Below are positions 43,156 through 51,291 of a DNA stretch of 64,000 bases, in pieces. The position numbers were made by a program, and so were the translations under genes. The DNA comes from CAYJPA01 sp964371945 (lineage in GTDB: Bacteria > Chloroflexota > Chloroflexia > Thermomicrobiales > UBA6265): contig CAYJPA010000013.1 of assembly GCA_964371945.1 (NCBI GenBank), forward strand, positions 1 through 64,000, written 5' to 3'. Numbering within the stretch: position 1 is the stretch's first letter; the number at the start of each line of letters is the position of its first letter. Under the pieces are notes generated by a model. That model saw nothing but the letters and a program-made list of their open reading frames with translations, searched no databases and was not told the DNA's origin.

Positions 43156-44010
43156 TCAGTGCTTGATCAGGACACTCGCGACTTCCTCGAGAAGATCACG
43201 TTGATCGTCACGCGGACATTCTATGATGAACTCTTCCACCCCAACCTCTTTGTATCTACCCACCATGTCACGAAACGCTTCGAGCGAAGCCCAATGGTCC
43301 CCGTTTTCAGGAGACACCCAGCGATACATCGACCTCGTGATATCACGAGGATTACGGCCGATTCGCTCACAATGCTCATCGAGAATCCGGTTGCGCTCAC
43401 GCATTTGCTCGACCGTGCCGAACGAGTTCCAGCGATCTGCATGACATGCAGCAATTTCGAGCATCTTTGATCCATGCCCGGCAAGGGTGAGCGGCATCCG
43501 AGGGCGCTGATAAGGAAGAGGATTGGTAGGCGCTTCATTGAGCTGATAATACGTGCCCTTATAGGTGGTGGTTGAATTGAGGAGCAACGAATCTATCATC
43601 TCCACGGCTTCTTGAAACTGAGCCACAAGCACACGCGGTTCAGGGAAGTCGATCCCATAGGCGATGTGCTCTGGTACGAACCAACCTGCACCAAGCCCGA
43701 GCTCGAAGCGGCCGTTAGAGACGTGATCCAGCGTCACTGCCATCTTGGCTACGATCCCGGGGTTGCGAAAAGTATTACATGTGACTAACGTGCCGAGACG
43801 GATAGAGGTCGTGTGGGGAGCAATCGCGGCGAGGATCGTCCATCCTTCAAAGAACGGTCCTTTCGGATCACGGGGCTTCATCAAGTGATCAGAGTTCCAA
43901 ACTGATGCGTAGCCAAGCGATTCGAACAGGCGGAACTGGCCGATGAGCTCCGGAAAGGGCCGATCCTGATCAATTGCGAGTCCAATTGTTGCTTCTGAGT
44001 CTGCTGACAT
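43156..44010 (-). CDS. LLM-class flavin-dependent oxidoreductase (luciferase-like)
   Basis: 284 aa from ATG 44010 with GGGAG 5 nt upstream. A TIM-barrel luciferase-like monooxygenase: IGLAIDQDRPFPELIGQFRL at the start, ESLGYASVWNSDHLM, IRLGTLVTCNTFRNPGIVAK (flavin region), HVSNGRFELGLGAGWFVPEH and LPLTLAGHGSKMLEIAACHADRWN-like sequence (MPLTLAGHG). Family enzymes use FMN or F420 to oxidise varied substrates. It lies between the two copies of the sugar-binding-protein gene on the same strand, and may have been carried in the duplicated unit rather than belonging to the sugar pathway. Confidence 0.9.
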   Translation of the reverse strand: MSADSEATIGLAIDQDRPFPELIGQFRLFESLGYASVWNSDHLMKPRDPKGPFFEGWTILAAIAPHTTSIRLGTLVTCNTFRNPGIVAKMAVTLDHVSNGRFELGLGAGWFVPEHIAYGIDFPEPRVLVAQFQEAVEMIDSLLLNSTTTYKGTYYQLNEAPTNPLPYQRPRMPLTLAGHGSKMLEIAACHADRWNSFGTVEQMRERNRILDEHCERIGRNPRDITRSMYRWVSPENGDHWASLEAFRDMVGRYKEVGVEEFIIECPRDDQRDLLEEVASVLIKH

Positions 44011-44171
44011 GGGAGCTCCCTTTCCAGTTGTGAGCAACTCGGCGTTGATTCCGAGCATAAATCTCTCCCAACAAAGCCGCCTCTGTGACCAATGGCCTGT
44101 TGGGAACCAAGGCGACCGCACGTCTGGGGCAGCCGTTTCCGGTAAATGGCGTGGGACTACGTGAGCGAGCC

Positions 44172-45642
44172 TGAGTGACCCCCTCAGTACGGTGCGTCGA
44201 CCGGGCGAGGCGGGAGTGGCGGCACTTTTCCGCCACCCCCGCGAGCATGCAAGGGGTTACTCCGGATAGAGCTCCTTGAGGTCGGCCACGAGCTTCACAA
44301 GGTTGTCGATCACCTCGCCGATTTCACGCTTGCCGCTCATGTACTCCTGGACCTCGGTCATCATCTGCCAGTTCCACTCGGGGAACCACATGGTCTTCTC
44401 AACCGCGCGTCCCTTCGACTGCTCGAGCTGCTGGACATGGATGTCCGTGTCGCGCCAGGTCTTCCAGGCCGCCTGGACCTCTGGATCCTCGAGCACTTCG
44501 CGGTGAGGATTCCCAAGCCCTTTCTCCAGCGCCCATCGCTTGTTCCCGACGTACTGCCCCTCTCCGCTCTTGCCACCGAGGTACTGCATCAGTTGCCAGG
44601 CGCGCTCGCGGTCAACATCGCGGGCGCCCATCAGGTAGCAGGCGGTCCAGCTGAAGGTTTCCCTGACCGTTCCGGGGATGATCGCATTCTTGACGATGCC
44701 CTTGGTGTTGGAGTTTTCGCCGAGGTTGAAATTCTGCTGCTCCCAGTCGTGGACGGCCATGAAGCTGTGATTGCCGGTCATCCAGGTTGGGGTGGCCCCT
44801 TGCTCTTGGACCATGATGTCGGGCGGTGTGATGCCCTCATCCAGCCACTGCTTGTGCATCTCGATGACCTTCTTGAAGGCGACCCCACCGTCGGCGAAGG
44901 TGGGATTGAAGTCATCATCGAACACCGGCTCACCCTCGGAGTACCAGAGGGCGAAGATGCTCCACGAGAGCGACCACCACTCATGCGTTTGGGCGCTGAG
45001 AAACGGGTGCTGGGAGATGCCGTCAGCCTGCAGCTTCTTGCACTGTTCGTTGAGCTCTTCCCAGGTGGTAGGCGGCTGGAGTTTGGCGCGATCAAGATGA
45101 TCCTGGTTGTAGATGAAGGTGTAGTAGCCAGAGTAGTACGGGAGCCCGGCCAAGTTGCCGTTGGGCAGCGTGAGATTGTTGACCCCGAACGGCAGCATCT
45201 CTCCCTTGTAAAACTCGGTGGGCTCAGGACCTGCAAGGCCCTCCACATCCTGAATGAAACCCGCCTTCCACCAGCGGTACATGTACTCGGATTCGGAGTA
45301 CACCAACGACGGACGCTGTCCCCCCAGGAACTTGGTCTCGACGATCTGGTGGTAGTTGCCCCCGGTGGTCAGCTCGTACTCAACGTTCTCACCGTACTGC
45401 GTGTTGAAGTTGCTAACGTTGTCTTCGACGATCTCCGGCGAGTATCCCCAGCCTACCAAGGTGATGGGCGCGCCTTGCGCACTCGCCGGCGATGCCCCAA
45501 ATCGCGCCAAACCGGTCAGCATGGGCGCGCTCACCCCGAGCGCAGCGCCTGCCTTGAGAATCTCGCGCCGTGTGAGCCGGCCCTTCTGCACCTCTGCAAC
45601 GAATTCATCTTGCCGCCGGAGACTCTCGAGACGATCCATCAC
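44172..45642. repeat. 1,471-bp direct repeat, copy B
   Basis: Second copy of the block 41246-42716 in the same orientation. The left boundary is in front of TGAGTGACC; the right boundary is 3 bp upstream of the binding-protein ATG. Confidence 0.9.
44257..45639 (-). CDS. Sugar ABC importer substrate-binding protein (SBP family 1), copy B
   Basis: 460 aa, the same sequence as copy A at 41331-42713, with the Tat-type signal LTRREILKAGAALGVSAPM. The ATG at 45639 has its own Shine-Dalgarno (GGAGGAG, spacing about 6), which differs from that of copy A because the repeat ends 3 bp before the start. The LLM oxidoreductase gene follows; there is no permease gene directly downstream, so this copy would supply extra binding protein for the permease at 39318 under a different promoter. 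A collapsed or mis-joined assembly is an alternative explanation for the exact identity. Confidence 0.88.
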   Translation of the reverse strand: MDRLESLRRQDEFVAEVQKGRLTRREILKAGAALGVSAPMLTGLARFGASPASAQGAPITLVGWGYSPEIVEDNVSNFNTQYGENVEYELTTGGNYHQIVETKFLGGQRPSLVYSESEYMYRWWKAGFIQDVEGLAGPEPTEFYKGEMLPFGVNNLTLPNGNLAGLPYYSGYYTFIYNQDHLDRAKLQPPTTWEELNEQCKKLQADGISQHPFLSAQTHEWWSLSWSIFALWYSEGEPVFDDDFNPTFADGGVAFKKVIEMHKQWLDEGITPPDIMVQEQGATPTWMTGNHSFMAVHDWEQQNFNLGENSNTKGIVKNAIIPGTVRETFSWTACYLMGARDVDRERAWQLMQYLGGKSGEGQYVGNKRWALEKGLGNPHREVLEDPEVQAAWKTWRDTDIHVQQLEQSKGRAVEKTMWFPEWNWQMMTEVQEYMSGKREIGEVIDNLVKLVADLKELYPE

Positions 45643-45783
45643 GCGCTCCTCCAAGACTGGAACGACCCGCACACGCACACGTGCGCGGCATCAGGCCGTC
45701 GCCGGACTTCGACGACGGGAATGACCGTGCAGAACCGTGGCCCATCGTTGAGCTTTCTTCGCGCTTGCGTATGAATTAATTCC

Positions 45784-45812
45784 ACACTACCGGCTGTTTC
45801 TCGACATGTCAA
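45784..45812 (-). promoter_or_regulatory. Promoter of binding-protein copy B
   Basis: The minus strand has a consensus TTGACA (45812-45807), a 17-nt spacer and TAGTGT (45789-45784), about 145 nt upstream of the ATG at 45639. The surrounding sequence is AT-richer (GAATTAATTC just downstream). Confidence 0.6.
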
Positions 45813-46269
45813 GCGGCTCTCCCACGCACTTACAGGGTTATCGTATCTAATTATGGAAAGTCGATAATCGGGTTTGGTCGTCGTCTTGCTCTGCTCGAGG
45901 CGATTGACACACGAATCGAAAAAGATCGACGATCCCAGATCGACTGAACCGCGAGCTAAACGCTAAACAACCGGCATTTGCACGCTGATTTCGCCAGGTA
46001 TCAGTGCTTCGGCGTGAAACGACCGCCCGCGGTTGCCGATTTCGAGCAGATCTAGACGCGATCGCCCTGCTATGCTGCATGAATCTGAAGTAGCGACTTT
46101 CGCATTTTGCCAATGCGCTACGATCGAAGCTCAACGAGATTGACGTCTCCGGACAACTATAGCCAAGAGCTAACGTCATTTGGACCTAAGTTTTTGATAC
46201 TAGGAGGAGGCCTACACATTCTATCTTGCGGATAAGATCGACTCTCCGCACGTTCACATGACAAGTTGT
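45813..46269. other. Stretch of about 450 bp without a recognisable gene
   Basis: Open frames exist on both strands but lack family motifs and ribosome sites. The base composition is less GC-rich than the neighbours. It lies between the promoter of binding-protein copy B and the 3' end of the propeller gene, both on the minus strand. I see nothing further. Confidence 0.4.
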
Positions 46270-47835
46270 TTAGGCCGGACCCGATCTATATGAAAGGCTA
46301 AGTAGTCTGCCCCCGAGTTGCGCGACAAGAACACTTAACTGGCTACTTTGATCGACAAGCGCGATGGCGGTAACTGGTGGGCCGACCGGATTCGGCAGGG
46401 CTCTCCAATTCATTCCATTGTCGCTGGATGCATAGATGCCAGCGCTCGTCAGAACCACGAGTGAACGTCTTCCAAACTGGTCCGAAACACCATTCAACGT
46501 GAGTACTTCTACGCGACGACCCGGGTCGACAACTTCGCGAGCATAGAGCGCCGCACCGATCCGTGCCGGGCGATAGACACTGTCGCCGATCGCGGCAAAC
46601 AACCCGCGTGGACCGCCGATCATCACGATTCGAATACTGGCCGCCGTTACTGGATGAGAAATGACCTTTCGGCAGGCCGCGTTGCCCACCTTCAACCAGA
46701 CCGAACAATCGCCATCGCTGCTCCTGACGGCGATGGCGATCGAACGCCCATGTGGGTCGTTTGAGACCACGGTGTCGACGATCTCGAGCGCGTCGGAGAA
46801 AGGAAGATCTTCGCCGTCGAGCGTGTCAGAACCGGGCTCCTCGGGGGCGGCCAAGCGCCATTCCTTCAGGTCACCTGACCAAAGCTTCACGCGTTCAGCA
46901 AGCGTCGCGTGCATACCGGATTGGTGCTGCTCAAGTCGAACCACGACTGCCCCGTCCTCAAGGACTGAACGGCGCCAGGATGCGCCAAGATCGTCAGAGA
47001 ACAGCACACCTCCGCCCGCGAGACCGGCAAACATCCTACCCCCATTCGGCGCAATCCCAAGCGAGAGAATGGAATCGCCGACCAACTGCATGCTCCAGGT
47101 CGACCCGGCGTCAAGAGAGACGGCGATCTGATCGCCGGTGCTCGCAACCACGAACGAGCCATCTGACGAGGCTGCAATTGCCGTCAATGGCTGCTCGAAG
47201 GATGCGATTCTGGTTGCCGGCGATTGACCCACGTGAAGCCGCCACAATCCGCCGTCGACGTCTGCCACCGCCAGTCCGCCGGACATCAAGCACGTCGTTT
47301 CGATCTCGGCGTGGCCAGGTAGGCAGATTCGCTCCCATGAGAGACCGTCATCGAGCGAGTGAAACAGGCTATTCGCGACCGCAACAAGCAGTCCACCCAC
47401 CACCAACAATTGCGTGGCCGGTTGCGCCATGTCCGCGATCCGGCGAAGCGACCCGGTCGGAAAATCACCAAGCCAGATTGCTCCGCTCGACTCAGCAGAT
47501 GCAATGAACCCGTCATCCTTGAGGAAAGCGACCGAACCGAGTTGTTCTGGTGGGCTCGTTCGATCCCAACTCCGGCCACCGTCGCCGGAAACGAAGAGGC
47601 CACCTGGAGCGGTTGCGAGCATGACCCCGTCACAAGCAACCACGATATCGTGAATGAAGGGACCGACGACTCCTCGGCCGGGTGTAAACCAATGCTCGCC
47701 GCCGTCGTGGCTGATGTGAAGTCCCGCGGGTGACACCGCGACCACAATCCTGTCGGATGTGAACAATGGCGAGATCGCGATCTGCGTAATCGACGCGTGG
47801 CCGATCCGCCCGCATAGCTCCCAGGAGCTCGTCAC
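46270..47835 (-). CDS. BNR/sortilin-type beta-propeller protein
   Basis: 521 aa from GTG 47835, whose last two bases belong to the TGA of the chaperonin-like gene (GTGA overlap). The sequence is a series of BNR/photosystem-II-stability-factor-like repeats, with S/T-x-D-x-G-x-x-W Asp-boxes: SHDGGEHWF, SGDGGRSWDRT, SLDDGLSWERI, SLDAGSTWSM, SDDLGASWRRS and SSDNGMNWRAL. No signal peptide or membrane anchor is found, so unlike many sialidase-like propellers it should be cytosolic. No catalytic residues can be assigned. Its overlap with the GroEL-like gene argues that the two products act together. Confidence 0.85.
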   Translation of the reverse strand: MTSSWELCGRIGHASITQIAISPLFTSDRIVVAVSPAGLHISHDGGEHWFTPGRGVVGPFIHDIVVACDGVMLATAPGGLFVSGDGGRSWDRTSPPEQLGSVAFLKDDGFIASAESSGAIWLGDFPTGSLRRIADMAQPATQLLVVGGLLVAVANSLFHSLDDGLSWERICLPGHAEIETTCLMSGGLAVADVDGGLWRLHVGQSPATRIASFEQPLTAIAASSDGSFVVASTGDQIAVSLDAGSTWSMQLVGDSILSLGIAPNGGRMFAGLAGGGVLFSDDLGASWRRSVLEDGAVVVRLEQHQSGMHATLAERVKLWSGDLKEWRLAAPEEPGSDTLDGEDLPFSDALEIVDTVVSNDPHGRSIAIAVRSSDGDCSVWLKVGNAACRKVISHPVTAASIRIVMIGGPRGLFAAIGDSVYRPARIGAALYAREVVDPGRRVEVLTLNGVSDQFGRRSLVVLTSAGIYASSDNGMNWRALPNPVGPPVTAIALVDQSSQLSVLVAQLGGRLLSLSYRSGPA

Positions 47836-49454
47836 GGTCGGATATCCGCCTGATGGAGCGCGATCGGACGATGAATCAGCACGCCGCAGTCGCTCGCGAG
47901 CACGGCGGTTGACAGACCGATCCGAATCGCTTCGATTAGGGTGGAGGCGGGATCGACGACGCCACCAGCACGAAGATCGGCGATCTCGCCGCTGCTCACA
48001 TCGAGTCCCCGTTCGGGCGCTTCGGATAAGCCCCGGGCGACTGCCCAATCGGGGTCAAGACCGGCGTTTCGGGCCAGCCAGCGCGCCTGCGCTTCAAGCG
48101 CCTTCGCCACCACGAGTGTGCCGGGATGCCCACACGCACGGCCATTCTCCGCGAGCGTCCGCGAGATCGCCAACAAAGACGCACCCGCTCCGGGAACCAC
48201 GCCCGATGTGGACGCGGCGCGCAGTCCGCTAAGCGCCCGCTCCGTGCATTGCAGCAGGTAATCCCGTTCGGATTCGGTCGCGGCGCCGACCCAGATCATA
48301 CCCATTCCTTGTTGTAGCCGGCCGAGGCGGAGCTGCAGCCGTTTCCATTCTCTTTCGTCTTCCGTCGTCGCCATCAGGTGACGTACTGAGGCGATTCTGG
48401 CGTCGATGAAATCGGATTGTTCGTCGACTGCAAGGAGATTGAGAAAGCGAGGCCCGACGGTTGCCCTGCTCAGGATTCCGACTGTTTCCGGATCGAGGCG
48501 CACAAGCGAATCGCCCGCGGCAATCGAAAGCCGCTTGCTCCCAGTCAATACGGCGATGTCGCCATACGCCGAATCCTGCTGCTGACCATCTTGCGGAGCG
48601 GTCACCGGAACCAACAGCAATTCCGGCGAACTGTTCATTGTGAAGAGCCCGAGCACCTCGGAGCTGAATGATTGCGCGATCACAAGAATGGCGCGGGCGT
48701 CGTCATTGCAGAGGCGGCTGAGTGCCGTCGCCAGCTGGCGGACGTCGTCGAGCGGGCCATCCCAAAGGAGCACCCTCGGCCGGCTGAGCTGTCGCCTACC
48801 CTCGAAACCAGTGACAAGCGGCGCAATCACCGCGGTCGACTCCCACAGCGCTCCCTCGATGCACTCGAGCTCGATCCGCCTTCCCGTTGATGCACGGGTA
48901 ACGATCGTGGCATCGGAGCCGAGTACTGCCAGCGCTTCCACGACAACCCGCGCCACGTCGTGGTTGCCCGCCATGGAGGCCGCGAACGTTTCGTATTCGC
49001 TCGGATTCAGCGGTGTGGCAGCGGCTGAGATCGACGAAAGTGCTACATCGACCGCCGACTCGACCTGATGCTTCAACTCGACTCGATTGGCGCCCGCTTC
49101 AACAAGTCGCTGCAGCTCGCGATGCGCGACGGCAAGCATGACCACCGCGGTCGCAGCGCCGTCATGGACCTCGGTTCGCATCTTCCAGGCGGCGTGTCGA
49201 GCGAGCATGAAGCCGATGTTTCCGAAGCGATCCGGAAGTCCCGTCATCCGGCGAGCGATCGTGGAGGCGTCGACAAGGAGCTCCGGCGGCTGGTTCGGTC
49301 GCCCGATCCGCCCGATCGCGACCGCGCTGCCGCCTGGTCCGAGTGTCGGCCCTAAGGTGTGCTCGAGCACCGCGATTCCGCGTTGAAGCTGGCGCTGGTT
49401 GTCCGGCGCGAAGCTGAGTCGCCGCTCGTCGGCTTTAGCCCTTGACGCCACCAC
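47832..49454 (-). CDS. Divergent GroEL/Cpn60-like protein, probably without ATPase activity
   Basis: 540 aa from GTG 49454 (GAGGGA site 6 nt upstream), overlapping the permease end by 20 nt. Group I chaperonin traits run along the length: GIAVLEHTLGPTLGPGG, VDASTIARRM, HDGAATAVVMLAVAH, GMGMIWVGAATESERD, SGVVPGAGASLLAI, and the ending GLDVSSGEIADLRAGGVVDP. Key ATP residues are altered: the family's DGTTT reads DGAAT (about 98-102), and the position of the catalytic Asp (GroEL Asp398, in V-E-D-A-L-H-A-T) appears as T-E-R-A-L-S-G-L. It is likely a non-hydrolysing paralogue rather than the housekeeping chaperonin. It is in one operon with sugar-importer genes and a BNR propeller. Confidence 0.85.
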   Translation of the reverse strand: MVASRAKADERRLSFAPDNQRQLQRGIAVLEHTLGPTLGPGGSAVAIGRIGRPNQPPELLVDASTIARRMTGLPDRFGNIGFMLARHAAWKMRTEVHDGAATAVVMLAVAHRELQRLVEAGANRVELKHQVESAVDVALSSISAAATPLNPSEYETFAASMAGNHDVARVVVEALAVLGSDATIVTRASTGRRIELECIEGALWESTAVIAPLVTGFEGRRQLSRPRVLLWDGPLDDVRQLATALSRLCNDDARAILVIAQSFSSEVLGLFTMNSSPELLLVPVTAPQDGQQQDSAYGDIAVLTGSKRLSIAAGDSLVRLDPETVGILSRATVGPRFLNLLAVDEQSDFIDARIASVRHLMATTEDEREWKRLQLRLGRLQQGMGMIWVGAATESERDYLLQCTERALSGLRAASTSGVVPGAGASLLAISRTLAENGRACGHPGTLVVAKALEAQARWLARNAGLDPDWAVARGLSEAPERGLDVSSGEIADLRAGGVVDPASTLIEAIRIGLSTAVLASDCGVLIHRPIALHQADIRP

Positions 49455-50280
49455 TCGCGATCCCTCGCACGAACCCACGTCCAACCGCGAAAAAGAGCAC
49501 CAACACCGGGACAATCGAAACGATCGAGGCCGCCATCAGCCCGGTGTAGTTGGACTGGTACTGTTGGAAGAAATAGGAGAAGCCGATCGGCAACGTGCGC
49601 ACATCCTGCCGCGTGGTCAGGGTCAACGCGAGCACGAATTCTTCCCACGCTCCAATGAACACGAAGGTCCCGAGCGCCAGCAGACCCGGCCGGATCAGCG
49701 GTAGCGCGATGTGGCGGAACGATTGGAAGTTCGACGCGCCGTCAACCCGCGCGGCCTCCTCGAGCTCCTTCGGCAACTGCGCAAAGAAACCACGCGAGAG
49801 CAGAATCGCGAAGGAGAGACTCAGTCCGGTATACACCAGCACAAGCCCGTGCAATGAATTGAAGAGTCCAAGCTCGCGTGCGAGCAGGTACATCGGCACG
49901 ATCAGTACATATCCGGGCAAGATTTGCATGAAGATCAGCGAGGCGCCCACGCCCTGGCGGCCCCGAAAAGTGAAGCGCGAGAGCGCGTACCCGGCCGGGG
50001 TGGCGATGATCAACGTTGCCGCGACAGTGCAGAGACTGACAATCAGACTGTTGCGGAAGAATGTTCCAAAAGGCGCGACATCCCACATGTCAATATAGTT
50101 GCGGAGAGTGGGGCGACTGGGAATAAGACTCGGCGAGGCGAGGAGATCGGTGTTTGTCCGGAGCGAGAACGAGAGCATCCAGAGCAGCGGCAGCATGATG
50201 ACCGTGGTGATGCCGAGCACGACGGCCGTGCCGATAATCTGATTGATCCGCGTCCGTCGAATCCGGCGTGATTGCTTCAT
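49435..50280 (-). CDS. Carbohydrate ABC importer permease, MalG/UgpE type
   Basis: A 281-aa, six-helix permease. After VVLGITTVIMLPLLWMLSFSL comes the MalG-type stretch LRNYIDMWDVAPFGTFFRNS. The EAA loop is LEEAARVDGASNFQSFRHIA, and the end reads VRGIASGGVKG, the usual C-terminus of this subunit. The ATG at 50280 overlaps the stop of the MalF-type gene (ATGA). Its own 3' end overlaps the chaperonin-like gene. Confidence 0.93.
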   Translation of the reverse strand: MKQSRRIRRTRINQIIGTAVVLGITTVIMLPLLWMLSFSLRTNTDLLASPSLIPSRPTLRNYIDMWDVAPFGTFFRNSLIVSLCTVAATLIIATPAGYALSRFTFRGRQGVGASLIFMQILPGYVLIVPMYLLARELGLFNSLHGLVLVYTGLSLSFAILLSRGFFAQLPKELEEAARVDGASNFQSFRHIALPLIRPGLLALGTFVFIGAWEEFVLALTLTTRQDVRTLPIGFSYFFQQYQSNYTGLMAASIVSIVPVLVLFFAVGRGFVRGIASGGVKG

Positions 50281-51254
50281 GGCGCCGTCTCGCGTCCATT
50301 GCGCACACTGCGCCAGTTGATGAGTTGATATGTCGCGAAGAAGACCCCCACCAGGCCGATCAAACCGGTCGAAGCCGCGGCGGCGGTGTTGTACCGGAAT
50401 CCACGCAATGATTCAAAGTAGATGAACATGCTGACCGTTGTGGTGGAGTCGCCCGGTCCGCCCTCGGTCATCGCGAAGATCGGAGTGAACCAATTGAAGA
50501 TCCAGATAAAGCCGAGCACGAAGGCGGGAATGGCCACTGAGATGATCTCGGGCCGTTCCACGCTCCAGAACACACGGGCTCGATTTGCGCCATCGACTCT
50601 CGCCGCGTCGTACAGATCCTGCGGCACCGATTGCAGGGCGGAGTGGAAGACGACCATATAAAACGGAAACCCCTTCCAGAGTCCGGCGAGGATCACACCC
50701 CACATCGCGAGATCGGGATTCGCCAGGATGGGAGAATCGACCAGTCCGATGCGCTCGGCGAAGCGCTGAATCGGTCCGATCTGCGGGTTGAAGAAGAGTC
50801 GCCACACATAGAAGACCGAAACCGACGGGAGCACCCAGGGAATCAGCCAGATTGGCTGCAAAATACGTGACCAGCCGATCGGCAGCTCGTGCAGCACGAG
50901 GGCGAGAAAGAGCCCGGCCGTGATTTGAAGGGCGAGACTGCCGCCTGTCCAAACGAGCGTGCGATTGACCGACTCCCAAAATCGAGGATTGGAAAAGACC
51001 CAGTCGTAATTCCTAAAGCCCACCCAGGCCGGATTCTTGATCCCGGTAAAGGCGGAAGCATCCGTAAATCCGATGTAGATGTTGTAGAGAACCGGATAGC
51101 CAAGGATGAGGAGAACGGTGATGTACCCCGGCAATGTCATCAAATAGGGAAAGAGTTGGGGCCGGCGGCGGGTCGCCGGGAGCGCGTTTGGACGCGCTCC
51201 GGCAGACCCACTTGCAACAGTGTTGAATTGTTCGCGTTGACGCACAAAACCCAT
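50277..51254 (-). CDS. Carbohydrate ABC importer permease, MalF/UgpA type
   Basis: A 325-aa permease with the typical opening LFPYLMTLPGYITVLLILGYP, GFTDASAFTGIKNPAWVGFR / NYDWVFSNPRFWESVNRT, the EAA loop DLYDAARVDGANRARVFWSV and TEGGPGDSTTTVSMFIY. It lies between the binding-protein gene (37 bp upstream) and the MalG-type gene (4-nt overlap). No ATPase is encoded here; the MsmX-like protein at 36.8 kb could serve both sugar systems. Confidence 0.93.
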   Translation of the reverse strand: MGFVRQREQFNTVASGSAGARPNALPATRRRPQLFPYLMTLPGYITVLLILGYPVLYNIYIGFTDASAFTGIKNPAWVGFRNYDWVFSNPRFWESVNRTLVWTGGSLALQITAGLFLALVLHELPIGWSRILQPIWLIPWVLPSVSVFYVWRLFFNPQIGPIQRFAERIGLVDSPILANPDLAMWGVILAGLWKGFPFYMVVFHSALQSVPQDLYDAARVDGANRARVFWSVERPEIISVAIPAFVLGFIWIFNWFTPIFAMTEGGPGDSTTTVSMFIYFESLRGFRYNTAAAASTGLIGLVGVFFATYQLINWRSVRNGRETAP

Positions 51255-51291
51255 CTGTTGACCTCGACGCCTAATCGGCTGCTCTCGCCGG

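Noticed and set aside
44437..45774. Long plus-strand open frame (445 codons) opposite binding-protein copy B, and its twin at 41511-42719
   Set aside because: It is the mirror frame of an obvious SBP gene and exists twice only because the DNA is duplicated; there is no ribosome site or domain.
45847..46179. 110-codon minus-strand frame in the gap before the propeller gene
   Set aside because: Composition looks random, there is no ribosome site, and no family pattern.
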